NCBI GenBank assembly: GCA_018902545.1
Contig: JAHIQM010000009.1
Coordinates: 1-64,000 of the forward strand
DNA length: 64,000 nt
Origin: Pseudomonadota bacterium
GTDB taxonomy: Bacteria; Desulfobacterota; Desulfovibrionia; Desulfovibrionales; Desulfomicrobiaceae
Direction of reading: 5' to 3'
Of the stretch, positions 45,409 to 54,005 are shown in pieces. The notes under the pieces were generated by a model that did not search any database, was not told the origin of the DNA, and saw only the letters and a program-made list of their open reading frames with translations. Each line of letters begins with the position of its first letter. Positions within the stretch are counted from its first letter, which is position 1. Made by a program: the position numbers and the translations under genes.

Positions 45409-47061
45409 CTACTCCATGGCCTCCGGAAAATAATGCCCGGCCAGGTCGCGCAGCTTGAACTTCTGGATCTTGCCACTCGCCGTCATGGGATATTCGTCCA
45501 AGAAGACCACATACTTGGGAATCTTGTAGCGCGAGATCTGCCCGCGACAGAAGTCATGGATGTCCTCGGTGGCATAATCAAAGCCTTCCTTGAGGATGAC
45601 AAAAGCGCCGACCTCTTCGCCATACTTGCGACTTGGCACGCCGACCACCTGCACGTCTTTTATGCCCTCCATGCGGTACAGGAATTCCTCGATCTCACGC
45701 GGGTAGACGTTCTCTCCGCCGCGAATGATCATGTCCTTCAGTCGCCCGGTGATGCTCAGGTACCCGTCCTCGTCCATGACGCCCAGGTCCCCGGAATGCA
45801 TCCAGCCGTCGGGGTCGATGGCCTGGGCCGTGGCGTCGGAGTTGTTGTAGTAGCCCTTCATGACGTTGTAGCCCCGGCAGCAGACCTCGCCCTGCACGCC
45901 GGAGGCGACAGGCTCACCCGTCTCCGGGTCGACAACGCGCACCTCGATCTCGGGCATGGCCCGGCCCACGGTGCGCGTGCGCTGCTCGATGGTGTCGTTG
46001 ACCCGGGTCTGGGTCATGACCGGAGAGGTCTCGGTCAGGCCGTAACAGATGGTGATGTCCTTCATGTTCATGACGTCCATGACCTTCTCCATGACCGGCA
46101 CCGGGCATGGCGAGCCGGCCATGATGCCCGTACGCAGGGAGGACAGATCATAGCGCGGGAAGGAGCGATGCTCGAGGACGGCGATGAACATGGTCGGCAC
46201 CCCGTAGAGGGCGGTGCATTTCTCCTCCTCCACCGCGGCCAGAACCAGCAAGGGGTTGAAGCCTTCGAGGATGACCAGGGTGGCGGCGTGGCTCACGGCG
46301 GCCAGAACGCCCAGCACGCAGCCGAAACAGTGGAACAGGGGCACGGGCAGGCAGATCCGGTCCTGGTGGGTGAACTTCTGGTTCTCACCGATCCAGAACC
46401 CGTTGTTGCCGATGTTGTAGTGGGTCAGCATGACGCCCTTCGGGAACCCGGTGGTGCCGGAGGTGTACTGCATGTTGACCACGTCGTGCGGATTGAGGGA
46501 GGCCTGCCGGGCGCGATAGTCCTCTTCGGAAGTAACGCGGCTCAAAGCCAGCAGCTCGGGCATGGAGTACATGCCCCGGTGCTTCTCCTGCCCCATGAAG
46601 AACACGCGTTTGAGATCGGGAAATTTTTCGGTGCGCAGGTAGCCCCGCTCCTGGGTCTTGAGCTCGGGAACCAGGTCGTACACCGTCTGCACGTAATCGG
46701 TGTCCCGGAAGGAATCGATGAGCAGCAGGTTTTCGCACTCGGACTGCTTGAGCAGGTATTCCAGTTCGGCCCTCTTGTAGAAGGTGTTGACCGTGAGCAG
46801 TACCGCCCCGATCTTGGCCGTGGCGAACTGAAAGGCCACCCAGTAGGGCACGTTGGTCGCCCAGATGGCCACCTTCTCGCCCTTCTGCACGCCCATGGCC
46901 ATGAGCCCCTTGGCCAGATTGTCGACCAGCTCCCCGAATTCCCGGTAGGTCATGCGGAAATTGCGGTCCACATAGATTACGGCTTCATTGTCCGGGTGCT
47001 GCATGATGGCTTCATCAAGCATCTGTCCCAAGGTTATTTCTCGCAACGCAGGCTTGTCCAT
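45409..47061 (-). CDS. AMP-binding acyl-CoA synthetase (fatty-acid CoA ligase-like)
   Basis: A 550-residue adenylate-forming enzyme activating a carboxylic acid to its CoA thioester. The P-loop is YTSGTTGFPKGVMLTH; the A8/A10 region has GWMHSGDLGVMDEDGYLSI, GRLKDMIIRGGENVYP and a catalytic Lys in TASGKIQKFKLRD. It resembles medium/long-chain fatty acid or other acyl ligases; substrate is not clear. GGGGGAG lies 4 bases before the ATG at 47061. It begins 25 bases after an XRE-cupin regulator in the same direction, a pairing repeatedly seen in deltaproteobacteria. Confidence 0.92.
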   Translation of the reverse strand: MDKPALREITLGQMLDEAIMQHPDNEAVIYVDRNFRMTYREFGELVDNLAKGLMAMGVQKGEKVAIWATNVPYWVAFQFATAKIGAVLLTVNTFYKRAELEYLLKQSECENLLLIDSFRDTDYVQTVYDLVPELKTQERGYLRTEKFPDLKRVFFMGQEKHRGMYSMPELLALSRVTSEEDYRARQASLNPHDVVNMQYTSGTTGFPKGVMLTHYNIGNNGFWIGENQKFTHQDRICLPVPLFHCFGCVLGVLAAVSHAATLVILEGFNPLLVLAAVEEEKCTALYGVPTMFIAVLEHRSFPRYDLSSLRTGIMAGSPCPVPVMEKVMDVMNMKDITICYGLTETSPVMTQTRVNDTIEQRTRTVGRAMPEIEVRVVDPETGEPVASGVQGEVCCRGYNVMKGYYNNSDATAQAIDPDGWMHSGDLGVMDEDGYLSITGRLKDMIIRGGENVYPREIEEFLYRMEGIKDVQVVGVPSRKYGEEVGAFVILKEGFDYATEDIHDFCRGQISRYKIPKYVVFLDEYPMTASGKIQKFKLRDLAGHYFPEAME

Positions 47062-47086
47062 GACTCCCCCTTTGGATGGCACCGGA

Positions 47087-47656
47087 CTATTCCGGAAAAT
47101 AGAGCACCGCATAGATACAGGCCGGGGCGTTCCCGGCGGCCGTCACGTGATGCGGAACGATGGAATTGAGATATATGGAATCACCCTTGCCCAGAGTCAG
47201 CACGTCGCGTCCGTAGGTGACCTCGATGCAGCCCTCGTGCACGACGATGAATTCCTCGCCCTCGTGGCTGGACAGCTTCTTTTCTCCGCAGGCCACGGGC
47301 ATCAGTTCGACAAAAAACGGCTCCATGTGCCGGTCAGTCTTGCCCTTGCCCAGGGAGTAGAATTTCATGTCCACCGAGCAGTCCTTGCCGCCGAGCATGC
47401 TCAGGCCCTCTTCCCTCTCTCCGAGACGAACGATGAGCGGATCCTGGCCCAACTCGTCATCCAGAAACGTGCCCATACGCACGCCAAGGCCGCGCGCGAC
47501 CTTGAGCAAGGGGCCAAGGGACGGATAGACCGAATCGTCTTCCAGAGATCCAATGAAGGAAATATCCAGACCTGTGCGCTGGGCCAGGTCTTCCAAGCTG
47601 ATTTCGTTCAACTCTCGGAATCGTTTGATACGTTTGCCGAGTTGCTCTTTGCTCAT
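47087..47656 (-). CDS. XRE-family regulator with C-terminal cupin domain
   Basis: A 189-residue regulator. The N-terminal HTH_3 domain (LGKRIKRFRELNEISLEDLA, LDISFIGSLEDDSVYPSL) binds DNA. The C-terminal cupin (about 110-185) has HEGEEFIVVHEGCIEVTYG and LGKGDSIYLNSIVPHHVTA, the two conserved cupin motifs, probably sensing a small ligand or metal. It lies just upstream of the acyl-CoA synthetase it probably controls. The ribosome site (GAGAA) is weak. It follows an unknown gene with a 16-base gap. Confidence 0.9.
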   Translation of the reverse strand: MSKEQLGKRIKRFRELNEISLEDLAQRTGLDISFIGSLEDDSVYPSLGPLLKVARGLGVRMGTFLDDELGQDPLIVRLGEREEGLSMLGGKDCSVDMKFYSLGKGKTDRHMEPFFVELMPVACGEKKLSSHEGEEFIVVHEGCIEVTYGRDVLTLGKGDSIYLNSIVPHHVTAAGNAPACIYAVLYFPE

Positions 47657-47672
47657 AAACCGTTCTCACTGG

Positions 47673-48437
47673 TTAAGGGTTCAGGGGGCGGGCCACAAGA
47701 GTGACGGGCACGGGCAGATCCACCGGGCGGCCGCAGATGCGCTCCGCCGCTGCGGAATCAAGCTGGCAGCAGACCAAGGTGTCTAGATCATCCGCGCACG
47801 GTGAAAAATCAAGATCAAGAGCCATAAGTTCGCACAGCACCTCGTCGTCGGAGACAAAAAGTCGCGCGCCGGGAGGCAGGAACAGCAGCAGGCAGGGCAG
47901 CAGACTCTTCCACGGCAGTTCAACGCCGGCCCTCGGAAAAAGCGCCTCGTCCGGAACGCCGATCTGCGCAAAACTTTCCTCGTCATCAAGGCCCAGCACT
48001 TCGGCAAAGCCATGCCGCGCCGTTTCAAAACGGCCTTCCTGCTCGCGCATGGCAATGAACTGCTCCTCGCGGTACAGGGCCATGGCCAGCAGCAGCTGGG
48101 CCTGTCGCCGCAGATCCGCCGGGTCCACCTCTTTGGGGGTGTCCATGCCGGTCAGCTGCGATTTGATGTCCATGGTCGTGTCGGTATAAAAATTATCGAG
48201 CCCGGCGGCCTGGTAGGCCTTCATGTCCGAAGAGCGTGGAAAGCGTTCCCCGAACTCCATGTAACTCCGGAGCATGGCCCGGACTTCCGCGGGTGAACAG
48301 GGCAGATCGGTCGGGCGCCAGCGGATGAGTTCCGTGGGCAAATCCACACCCGGATCAAAGAATACGGTGCCGTCCGGAAGAGGCCCGCGGCCCAGCTTAG
48401 GATTCAGCCAGGGAAAATGCACCACCATCTCATTCAT
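47673..48437 (-). CDS. Conserved hypothetical protein, unknown
   Basis: A 254-residue soluble protein starting MNEMVVHFPWLNPKLGRGPL. AAGGAG lies 6 bases before the ATG at 48437, which rules out the longer frame to 48467. It is acidic and mostly helical in the middle (LLLAMALYREEQFIAMREQE) with strand-rich ends (GARLFVSDDEVLCELM). No signal, membrane helix or catalytic motif is recognised. Its start overlaps the stop of the Cys-rich upstream gene by 8 bases, so the two are translated as a pair. Confidence 0.72.
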   Translation of the reverse strand: MNEMVVHFPWLNPKLGRGPLPDGTVFFDPGVDLPTELIRWRPTDLPCSPAEVRAMLRSYMEFGERFPRSSDMKAYQAAGLDNFYTDTTMDIKSQLTGMDTPKEVDPADLRRQAQLLLAMALYREEQFIAMREQEGRFETARHGFAEVLGLDDEESFAQIGVPDEALFPRAGVELPWKSLLPCLLLFLPPGARLFVSDDEVLCELMALDLDFSPCADDLDTLVCCQLDSAAAERICGRPVDLPVPVTLVARPLNP

Positions 48438-48897
48438 ACCCATCTCCTTGTTCACTGACAGACCCACTTAAAAGTTCGTAGCGTCGGCATCGTCCCGGAC
48501 AGCAGGGCATGCGCAAGAGACAAACGCCTTCGATGAAATGAAGGCACATAACTTCCCCGCCATCGTCCCGCAGAGGAGTGAAGTTTGCACAGTCCCAGCC
48601 AATGTTCAAGGCTTGAGCCATGCGCTGCTCCCAGATGCGCCCGGCCTGTTCGCAGGAAATTCCCAGAATTTCGCCGCGGACCACGAATTCGTCGAAACGC
48701 CCTTCAAGTGTGGCCAGCACGGTGCAGGCGAATTCCCGTCGCAAACCCGGGTTGATGGATTCTTCGTACAGACATCGACCGGCGGCCCAGAAACGGCAGC
48801 CTTCGCCCGGCAAGCGCAGCACCGATGTCACCCCCGCTGCTGCACGGAGCCCGGCCCTGCCCCGTGAAAGCCGGGAGCGGCTATTTGACAAATACAT
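48430..48897 (-). CDS. Cysteine-rich protein of unknown function
   Basis: A 155-residue basic protein with about ten cysteines, clustered in two places: CRFWAAGRCLYEESINPG with a further Cys downstream (resembling a CCCH-like metal site) and a C-terminal CLHFIEGVCLLRMPCCPGRC. Metal or Fe-S binding is plausible but unproven. The ATG at 48897 has GAAGGGATGGG just upstream. It is divergent from tatA and overlaps the next gene by 8 bases. I do not recognise the family. Confidence 0.68.
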   Translation of the reverse strand: MYLSNSRSRLSRGRAGLRAAAGVTSVLRLPGEGCRFWAAGRCLYEESINPGLRREFACTVLATLEGRFDEFVVRGEILGISCEQAGRIWEQRMAQALNIGWDCANFTPLRDDGGEVMCLHFIEGVCLLRMPCCPGRCRRYELLSGSVSEQGDGYE

Positions 48898-48940
48898 CCC
48901 ATCCCTTCGGAAACCAAGGTTTTTCTTCCCCAAGGAAGAG

Positions 48941-48970
48941 TTGACCAGTCCGAAGCGCTATGTGTATATG
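48941..48970 (+). promoter_or_regulatory. Candidate sigma-70 promoter of tatA
   Basis: TTGACC at 48941-48946 and TATATG at 48965-48970 are separated by 18 bases and lie 29 bases upstream of the tatA ATG. The -35 box differs from consensus at one base, and the -10 box (TATATG) matches four of six. It overlaps the 5' side of the divergent Cys-rich gene, so the two genes may affect each other. Confidence 0.55.
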
Positions 48971-48998
48971 AGGCGCAATCATCTCCGAGGAGGCATAC

Positions 48999-49196
48999 AT
49001 GTTTGGCATTGGTATCCCTGAGCTTCTCATAATCCTGGTCATAGTCTTGGTCATTTTCGGGGCCAACAAGTTGCCTGAAATCGGATCAGGCATGGGCCGG
49101 GCCATTAAAAACTTCAGAAAAGCGACCAGCGAACCCGAAGAAATCGACGTCACCCCAAAATCCGAATCCAAGGACGCGTCCGACAAAAAAGATTAA
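48999..49196 (+). CDS. tatA: Twin-arginine translocase TatA/TatE family subunit
   Basis: A 65-residue inner-membrane protein that forms the Tat export pore for folded proteins, in sulfate reducers often periplasmic hydrogenases and other redox enzymes. One N-terminal membrane helix ([16 protein letters not shown]), the hinge with the [20 protein letters not shown] signature, an amphipathic helix and a charged tail. GAGGAGG lies 6 bases before the ATG. It stands alone, without tatB or tatC, and is followed by a strong terminator. Confidence 0.95.
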   Translation: MFGIGIPELLIILVIVLVIFGANKLPEIGSGMGRAIKNFRKATSEPEEIDVTPKSESKDASDKKD

Positions 49197-49214
49197 ATTT
49201 TCCGCTTTTCCACG

Positions 49215-49248
49215 AAAAAAATCCCGGCCCCGACCGGGATTTTTTTTT
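49215..49248. terminator. Strong bidirectional intrinsic terminator
   Basis: AAAAAAATCCCGG (49215-49227) and CCGGGATTTTTTTTT (49234-49248) form a GC core of 5 pairs extended by A-T pairs around a 6-base loop, with a run of nine T on the plus strand and seven on the minus. It serves tatA and the convergent gene at 49258-50136. Confidence 0.95.
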
Positions 49249-49257
49249 CGCATCGTC

Positions 49258-50136
49258 CTACCTGATTTCCACGGTCAGGCCCTGCGCTTTGGCCGCACCT
49301 GCAAGACGCTTGGTCAACGCATCCCTGGAGCGGGTCTGCACCCTCCAGACACCGACCATCCCCGGTCCATCCATTTCCACGCCTACCAGAGTCTTGTGCT
49401 GGACTTCCTCGCGCCAGGAATCCATGAGCCGGTCGAATTCCATGGGTCCCATGCTGGACAGCCACCCCGAGACACGCACCAGCAGGCCCGATTCGCCCTG
49501 CACCGCCAATCCGGGACGAGAAAAATAGTCTTTCCATACCGCAAGCCAGACCTCGTCCAGGGTCTTGGCCGTATGGGAGGAGCGCCATTCGCCCAGGGTC
49601 AGCACCGCGCTCCAGGCACCCAGCTGCGAAAGGGTGAGCACCGGCGTGTCCTGTCCACCCGCCGGAGTCGGCGCGAGGCCCGACAGCTCCTGCAAAGCGC
49701 CCAGGCGCATGGTGCGCGAGGGCTCCACTCCCGAAAGCTGCAGCACATACGGCGATGAAGCCCGGGCCGTGAACATGACCCCCAGGTCGCGCAGACGGTT
49801 CCTGAGGCCTGCCCCATCGATGCGCACGACCAGGGTGCGGGTAGCCTCCGTGGCGTTGACCGCTTCTGCGCCAGCCGCCGTGGAGGCTTCGCTGTAACCC
49901 AGGATCAAGATATCGCGCTCGCGGCCGAGGATCTCCATGAGAGACTTCGTTCGAGACGGCGCAAGGCTCGTCCCCAAAACGGCCTCAATCTCCTGCGCAA
50001 GGGCCGCATCAAAGGCCCTGTCCAGAAATGGCGGCTGGCCTTCGCCACCATCCACGGCCATTTCGACACGCTGGTCCGCAAACACGGGCAGTGCGCAGCA
50101 CAGCATCAGGATCAAACAAAACACGCATCTGCGCAT
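49258..50136 (-). CDS. Exported protein of unknown function
   Basis: A 292-residue periplasmic protein with signal peptide MRRCVFCLILMLCCALPVFA (cleavage near residue 20). The rest is rich in alternating strands and helices, loosely like DUF2066 proteins. It contains no cysteine beyond the signal and no catalytic motif I can name. The ATG at 50136 is chosen because AGGAG lies 6 bases upstream; an ATG at 50142 abuts that site. It lies 64 bases downstream of miaA on the same strand, possibly at the end of that operon. Confidence 0.7.
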   Translation of the reverse strand: MRRCVFCLILMLCCALPVFADQRVEMAVDGGEGQPPFLDRAFDAALAQEIEAVLGTSLAPSRTKSLMEILGRERDILILGYSEASTAAGAEAVNATEATRTLVVRIDGAGLRNRLRDLGVMFTARASSPYVLQLSGVEPSRTMRLGALQELSGLAPTPAGGQDTPVLTLSQLGAWSAVLTLGEWRSSHTAKTLDEVWLAVWKDYFSRPGLAVQGESGLLVRVSGWLSSMGPMEFDRLMDSWREEVQHKTLVGVEMDGPGMVGVWRVQTRSRDALTKRLAGAAKAQGLTVEIR

Positions 50137-50200
50137 GGGCATCTCCTAAAAAAATTCTAACGTGGGGCACGGCGGACCGCAACCTGATTACAAGCAGGAT

Positions 50201-51130
50201 TCAAACTGCGGAAGGCCCGTCCACAAACTGCCGAGCCCTGATCACCATGCCATCCGTATCCTCAGGATGGTGCCAGAAAATCCCATCATCCTTTTGAAAC
50301 CAGGTCAATTGGCGCTTGGCGTAGGCCCGGGTGCTGCGCAGCCAGTCCCGCCGGGCCAGCTCCAGGCTCATGCCGTCCAGCAGGACAGACAGGAGCTCGG
50401 GGCAGCCGATACCGGAAAAACCCGGCGCGAAACGGTCCGGGCAGCTTTCGTAGGCCTGACGAACTTCCTGTTGCGCACCGGCTTCAAGCATCAGATCGAT
50501 GCGCCGGGCAAGCCGTGGGGTCAGGGCGGTCAGATCAGCCTCAAGGCCGATCTTGAGCACCCGCAAACCCTCGGGACGGCGGGTCTGGCCATGCCACCAG
50601 GTCAGGGTCCGGCCCGTTGCCGTGAACACTTCCAGGGCGCGACAGATGCGCTGAGGGTCATTGGGATGAATCCTCGCGGCATAATCGGGATCAATGCCCT
50701 GCAAACGGCCGTGCAGCACCTGCGAACCATGGGCGCGGCACTCCCGGACAACATCCGCGCGCACTTGGGGATCGATATCGGGAATGGGTGCCAGACCGTC
50801 GACAAGGCTTTTGAGGTACAGACCGGTGCCGCCGACAAGGATGGGCACAAGCCCTTGTTCCCGGTACATCCGGGCCTGGCGCAGTATCTCGCCCGAAAAG
50901 GCCCCGGCCCGCACCGGCGTGTCGAGGGACAGGTAGCCGTACAGGGCATGGGGACAGATGGCGCGCTCCGCCGCGGTGGGCTGGGCCGTGACCACGTCCA
51001 GCCCCCTGTAGACCTGCCGGGAGTCGAAATTGACCACCCCGCCGCCAAGCTGTGTGGCCAGGGCCAGGGCCGCAGCGGTCTTGCCCGTACCCGTAGCGCC
51101 GACCAGGCAAACAAGCGACAGCTCACTCAT
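50201..51130 (-). CDS. miaA: tRNA dimethylallyltransferase
   Basis: A 309-residue enzyme adding the dimethylallyl group to A37 of tRNAs reading UNN codons. Walker A is GATGTGKT, with the DSRQVYRGLDV and PILVGGTGLYLKSL blocks and the C-terminal YAKRQLTWFQKD block. Length matches the family. Its ATG overlaps the coaD stop codon (ATGA at 51127-51130), giving translational coupling in the rsmD-coaD-miaA run. Confidence 0.97.
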   Translation of the reverse strand: MSELSLVCLVGATGTGKTAAALALATQLGGGVVNFDSRQVYRGLDVVTAQPTAAERAICPHALYGYLSLDTPVRAGAFSGEILRQARMYREQGLVPILVGGTGLYLKSLVDGLAPIPDIDPQVRADVVRECRAHGSQVLHGRLQGIDPDYAARIHPNDPQRICRALEVFTATGRTLTWWHGQTRRPEGLRVLKIGLEADLTALTPRLARRIDLMLEAGAQQEVRQAYESCPDRFAPGFSGIGCPELLSVLLDGMSLELARRDWLRSTRAYAKRQLTWFQKDDGIFWHHPEDTDGMVIRARQFVDGPSAV

Positions 51131-51669
51131 GTCCGATCCGGCGCTCCGGCGTCAGGCATGGCCGCATTCCCCCGCATTTCGTCCACGCGCGCGGTCACGC
51201 GGGCCAGGACGCTTTCGGGCACAAGGCCCTCGATGTCGCCGCCGAGCCTAGCCACATCCTTGATGATGGTCGAGCTGATGTAAAGCCAACGGTAATCCGT
51301 CATCATGAACACGGTGTGGATGCTGGGCTTGAGTTTGCGGTTCATGAGAGCCATCTGGAATTCGTACTCGAAATCCGAGACGGCCCTCAGTCCGCGCAGG
51401 ATCGTGTTGGATCCCTTGCTTGGCGCGTATTCGACCAGCAGGCCGGAAAAGCCCTCCACCTCCACACGAAGCTGCCCGCGAAACACCTCGCGGATCATCT
51501 CCACCCTCTCCTCAAGACTGAAAAGAGGATTCTTGCCCGAATCCCTGGCCACGCCCACGATGACCTTGTCGAAGACTTCCAGCCCGCGGCGCACCAGGCT
51601 CAGATGCCCGTTGGTGAAGGGGTCGAAGGTACCCGGATAGACGGCCACGCGTTCTAATTTCTGCGCCAT
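51127..51669 (-). CDS. coaD: Phosphopantetheine adenylyltransferase
   Basis: A 180-residue enzyme of coenzyme A synthesis, transferring AMP to 4'-phosphopantetheine. The nucleotidyltransferase motif is YPGTFDPFTNGH and the second is YISSTIIKDVA. Length is slightly longer than typical (about 160), with a C-terminal extension ending APDRT. AAGGA lies 8 bases before the ATG at 51669, which is preferred to a TTG at 51675. Its 5' end overlaps the rsmD 3' end by 16 bases; rsmD-coaD pairing is very common in bacteria. Confidence 0.97.
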   Translation of the reverse strand: MAQKLERVAVYPGTFDPFTNGHLSLVRRGLEVFDKVIVGVARDSGKNPLFSLEERVEMIREVFRGQLRVEVEGFSGLLVEYAPSKGSNTILRGLRAVSDFEYEFQMALMNRKLKPSIHTVFMMTDYRWLYISSTIIKDVARLGGDIEGLVPESVLARVTARVDEMRGNAAMPDAGAPDRT

Positions 51670-52211
51670 ACGCAAATCCTTGTTTGCCCGTAGAGTTTAT
51701 CTCGAAGAAGAACCAGGTCCGGCCTGGGCGGGTTGTCGAACGCAAGTCCCGCTTCCACCTCGGCGCAGATCAGACCGTCCGGTGCAAGTCCCTGCCGGTC
51801 CAGAAGCAGCCCTAAGGCAGGCAGCAGCAGCTCCTTTCCATAAGGAGGATCGATGAAAACAAGTCCGAATGGCCCACGCCCGCCGTCAAGCCAGCGCAGG
51901 GCGTCGGCCTTGACCACGGAGTAGCGCCCCCGCTCCACGCCGAGCGCCTCCAGGTTGGAGCGGATGAGGGCCGCGGCCTGGGGAGCCTTTTCCACGAAGA
52001 CGGCATCACGCCCCCCCCGGCTCAGGGCCTCGATGCCCAGGGAGCCGCTGCCCGCGAAGATGTCCGCCACACGTGTTGCATCCCACTCCACGCCAAGGGA
52101 CTCGAGCATGGAAAACAGGGACTCCCGCACCTTGCCCGTGGCGGGCCGGTAGCCCGGCCCCTCGGTGGTGCGGATTCGCCTGCCCCGGTATTCACCGGCA
52201 ATGATGCGCAC
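51654..52211 (-). CDS. rsmD: 16S rRNA (guanine(966)-N2)-methyltransferase
   Basis: A 185-residue SAM-dependent methyltransferase modifying G966 of 16S rRNA. Blocks MRIIAGEYRGRRI, GKVRESLFSML, DIFAGSGSLGIEALSRG (SAM site) and the catalytic FIDPPYG are diagnostic. It uses a GTG start at 52211, with AAGGA 8 bases upstream. The start is 3 bases after the beta-CASP gene stop, so they are co-transcribed. Confidence 0.96.
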   Translation of the reverse strand: MRIIAGEYRGRRIRTTEGPGYRPATGKVRESLFSMLESLGVEWDATRVADIFAGSGSLGIEALSRGGRDAVFVEKAPQAAALIRSNLEALGVERGRYSVVKADALRWLDGGRGPFGLVFIDPPYGKELLLPALGLLLDRQGLAPDGLICAEVEAGLAFDNPPRPDLVLLRDKLYGQTRICVWRRN

Positions 52212-52214
52212 CGC

Positions 52215-53858
52215 CTAATCCTTGCTGACCTTCTGCTTCTGCTCGAACACCAGCTCCGACATAATCGAGCTCAAGCGCGAGTTGATAGCCAGCAGGCTGC
52301 CGCGGATCTCCACCTGGTTGGTCATGCCCATGCGCTGCAGGTAGTCGACCCGCTCCCGGACCTGGCCGAGCTTGCCGGACGTCTCTTCCAACAGGTAATC
52401 CCAATCGATGCGCGGGGCGGCCAGGGAAGGCCTGGCGGTCAGCTCGAAGCGTCCGCCCTTCTCCAGCAGGCATTCGTCCAGATAATCGGGGATGTGCACG
52501 GTCAGGTTGAACTTCTCCCGGATCAGCTCGGCCAGGACTTTTTGTCCCGAATGCTCGCCATGAACCAGATAAACCTGCACTTCCGGACTACGGAAATGGG
52601 ACAGCCAGTCCAGAATCTGGGTCTGACCGGCGTGGCCCGAAAAGCCGCCGATGGTGAAAACCTTGGCCTTGACCGACAACTCTTCGCCCAGAATCCGGAT
52701 GCTCTTGGCCCCATCGACAATGCGACGGCCCGGCGTGCCTTCGGCCTGAAAACCCACAAAGACAATGGATGCGCCCGGTTTCCAGATGTTGTGGCGCAGG
52801 TGGTGCTTGATGCGCCCCGCGTTGGCCATGCCACTGCCCGCGATGACGATGGCAGATTCCTGGGACACGTTGATGGCCCGCGACTCGTCAGGGGTCAGCG
52901 TGAAGCGCAGATTGGGCAAATCCAGGGGATTCTGGCCGTTCTTGACCAACTCCTTGGTCTGCTGGTCGTAATAGTCCCAATGGCGCCTGAAGATTTCCGT
53001 GGCCTTGATGGCCAGCGGACTATCCAAATATACGGGCATATCCGCCGGTAGCCGTCCTTCCTGAAGCAGAAGGTGGAGGGTATAGAGCAACTCCTGGGTG
53101 CGCTCCACGGCAAAGGCGGGAATGATGACCTTCTCTCCGCGCTGGTAGCTGTAGGCGATGGCCTCGGCCAGCTCATTACGGCTCTGGGTCTCGTTTTTGT
53201 GGTTGCGAGCCCCATAGGTCGATTCCAGGAAAAGGAAATCGGCGGACTCAACGGTCTCGGGGTTCGGGACGAGCAACTGGTTGGGACGGCCGAGGTCGCC
53301 GGAAAAAACCAGCTTGGTTTCTTCGTCGCCCTCCTTGACCCACAGCTCGATGAAGGCCGAGCCCAGAATGTGTCCGGCGTTGTTGAAGATGACCCGGACG
53401 CCCGGAGCCGGCTCGAAGACCTGGTTGTATTCCTGGGTTTTGATCTGCTGCAGGGCCTTCTGGGCGTCCTCTACCTTGTACAGGGGCTCCACTGGGGGAT
53501 CGCCGACCCTCTGCTTCTTGGTGCTGCGCCACTGGGCCTCGGTCTCCTGGATGCGGGCGCTGTCCTCGAGCATGATCCCGAGCAGATCCTTGGTCGGGGC
53601 AGTGGTGTGAACCAGGCCCTTGAAGCCTTGAGACACCAGACGCGGAAGCAGGCCGGAGTGATCGATATGCGCGTGTGTCAGCAGGATGAAGTCGAGAGCC
53701 CCCGGGCGGTACATTCCGTTTTCATCCCAGTTCCGGGCTTCAATGCCCCTGTTGCCCTGATGCATGCCGCAATCTATGGCGAAACGGGCGTGCTCGCAGT
53801 CCACCACATAACAGGAGCCGGTGACGGTGCGCGCCGCGCCAAGAAAAGTTATCTTCAT
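52215..53858 (-). CDS. Metallo-beta-lactamase fold RNA nuclease (beta-CASP/CPSF73-like)
   Basis: A 547-residue protein. The MBL domain carries THAHIDHSG (HxHxDH) and the FSGDLGRP metal Asp. The beta-CASP domain follows (about 205-360; IPAFAVERTQELLYTLHLLL), then GSGMANAGRIKHHL, KVFTIGGFSGHAGQTQILDWL and YLVHGEHSGQ, the RMMBL block. Such proteins are RNA endo/exonucleases of the CPSF73/TTHA0252 type. A C-terminal extension of about 90 residues is helical. GGGAGA lies 6 bases before the ATG at 53858. Confidence 0.93.
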   Translation of the reverse strand: MKITFLGAARTVTGSCYVVDCEHARFAIDCGMHQGNRGIEARNWDENGMYRPGALDFILLTHAHIDHSGLLPRLVSQGFKGLVHTTAPTKDLLGIMLEDSARIQETEAQWRSTKKQRVGDPPVEPLYKVEDAQKALQQIKTQEYNQVFEPAPGVRVIFNNAGHILGSAFIELWVKEGDEETKLVFSGDLGRPNQLLVPNPETVESADFLFLESTYGARNHKNETQSRNELAEAIAYSYQRGEKVIIPAFAVERTQELLYTLHLLLQEGRLPADMPVYLDSPLAIKATEIFRRHWDYYDQQTKELVKNGQNPLDLPNLRFTLTPDESRAINVSQESAIVIAGSGMANAGRIKHHLRHNIWKPGASIVFVGFQAEGTPGRRIVDGAKSIRILGEELSVKAKVFTIGGFSGHAGQTQILDWLSHFRSPEVQVYLVHGEHSGQKVLAELIREKFNLTVHIPDYLDECLLEKGGRFELTARPSLAAPRIDWDYLLEETSGKLGQVRERVDYLQRMGMTNQVEIRGSLLAINSRLSSIMSELVFEQKQKVSKD

Positions 53859-54005
53859 GAATTTCTCCCTGTATTTCAACAAGATAAAGACAAGCCAAAA
53901 TATCGGCCCATTGCCCTGCTCCGTCCGGTTGTGCTAGCGCTTCGCAGACAAGAACACATCAAGGCCCAAGGCCGTGAAACAACCCTTTTTCCCCAAGACC
54001 CAAGC

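Noticed and set aside
45433-47169. Long plus-strand frame opposite the acyl-CoA synthetase gene
   Set aside because: Antisense shadow of a strongly supported AMP-binding enzyme; no domain match and no ribosome binding site.
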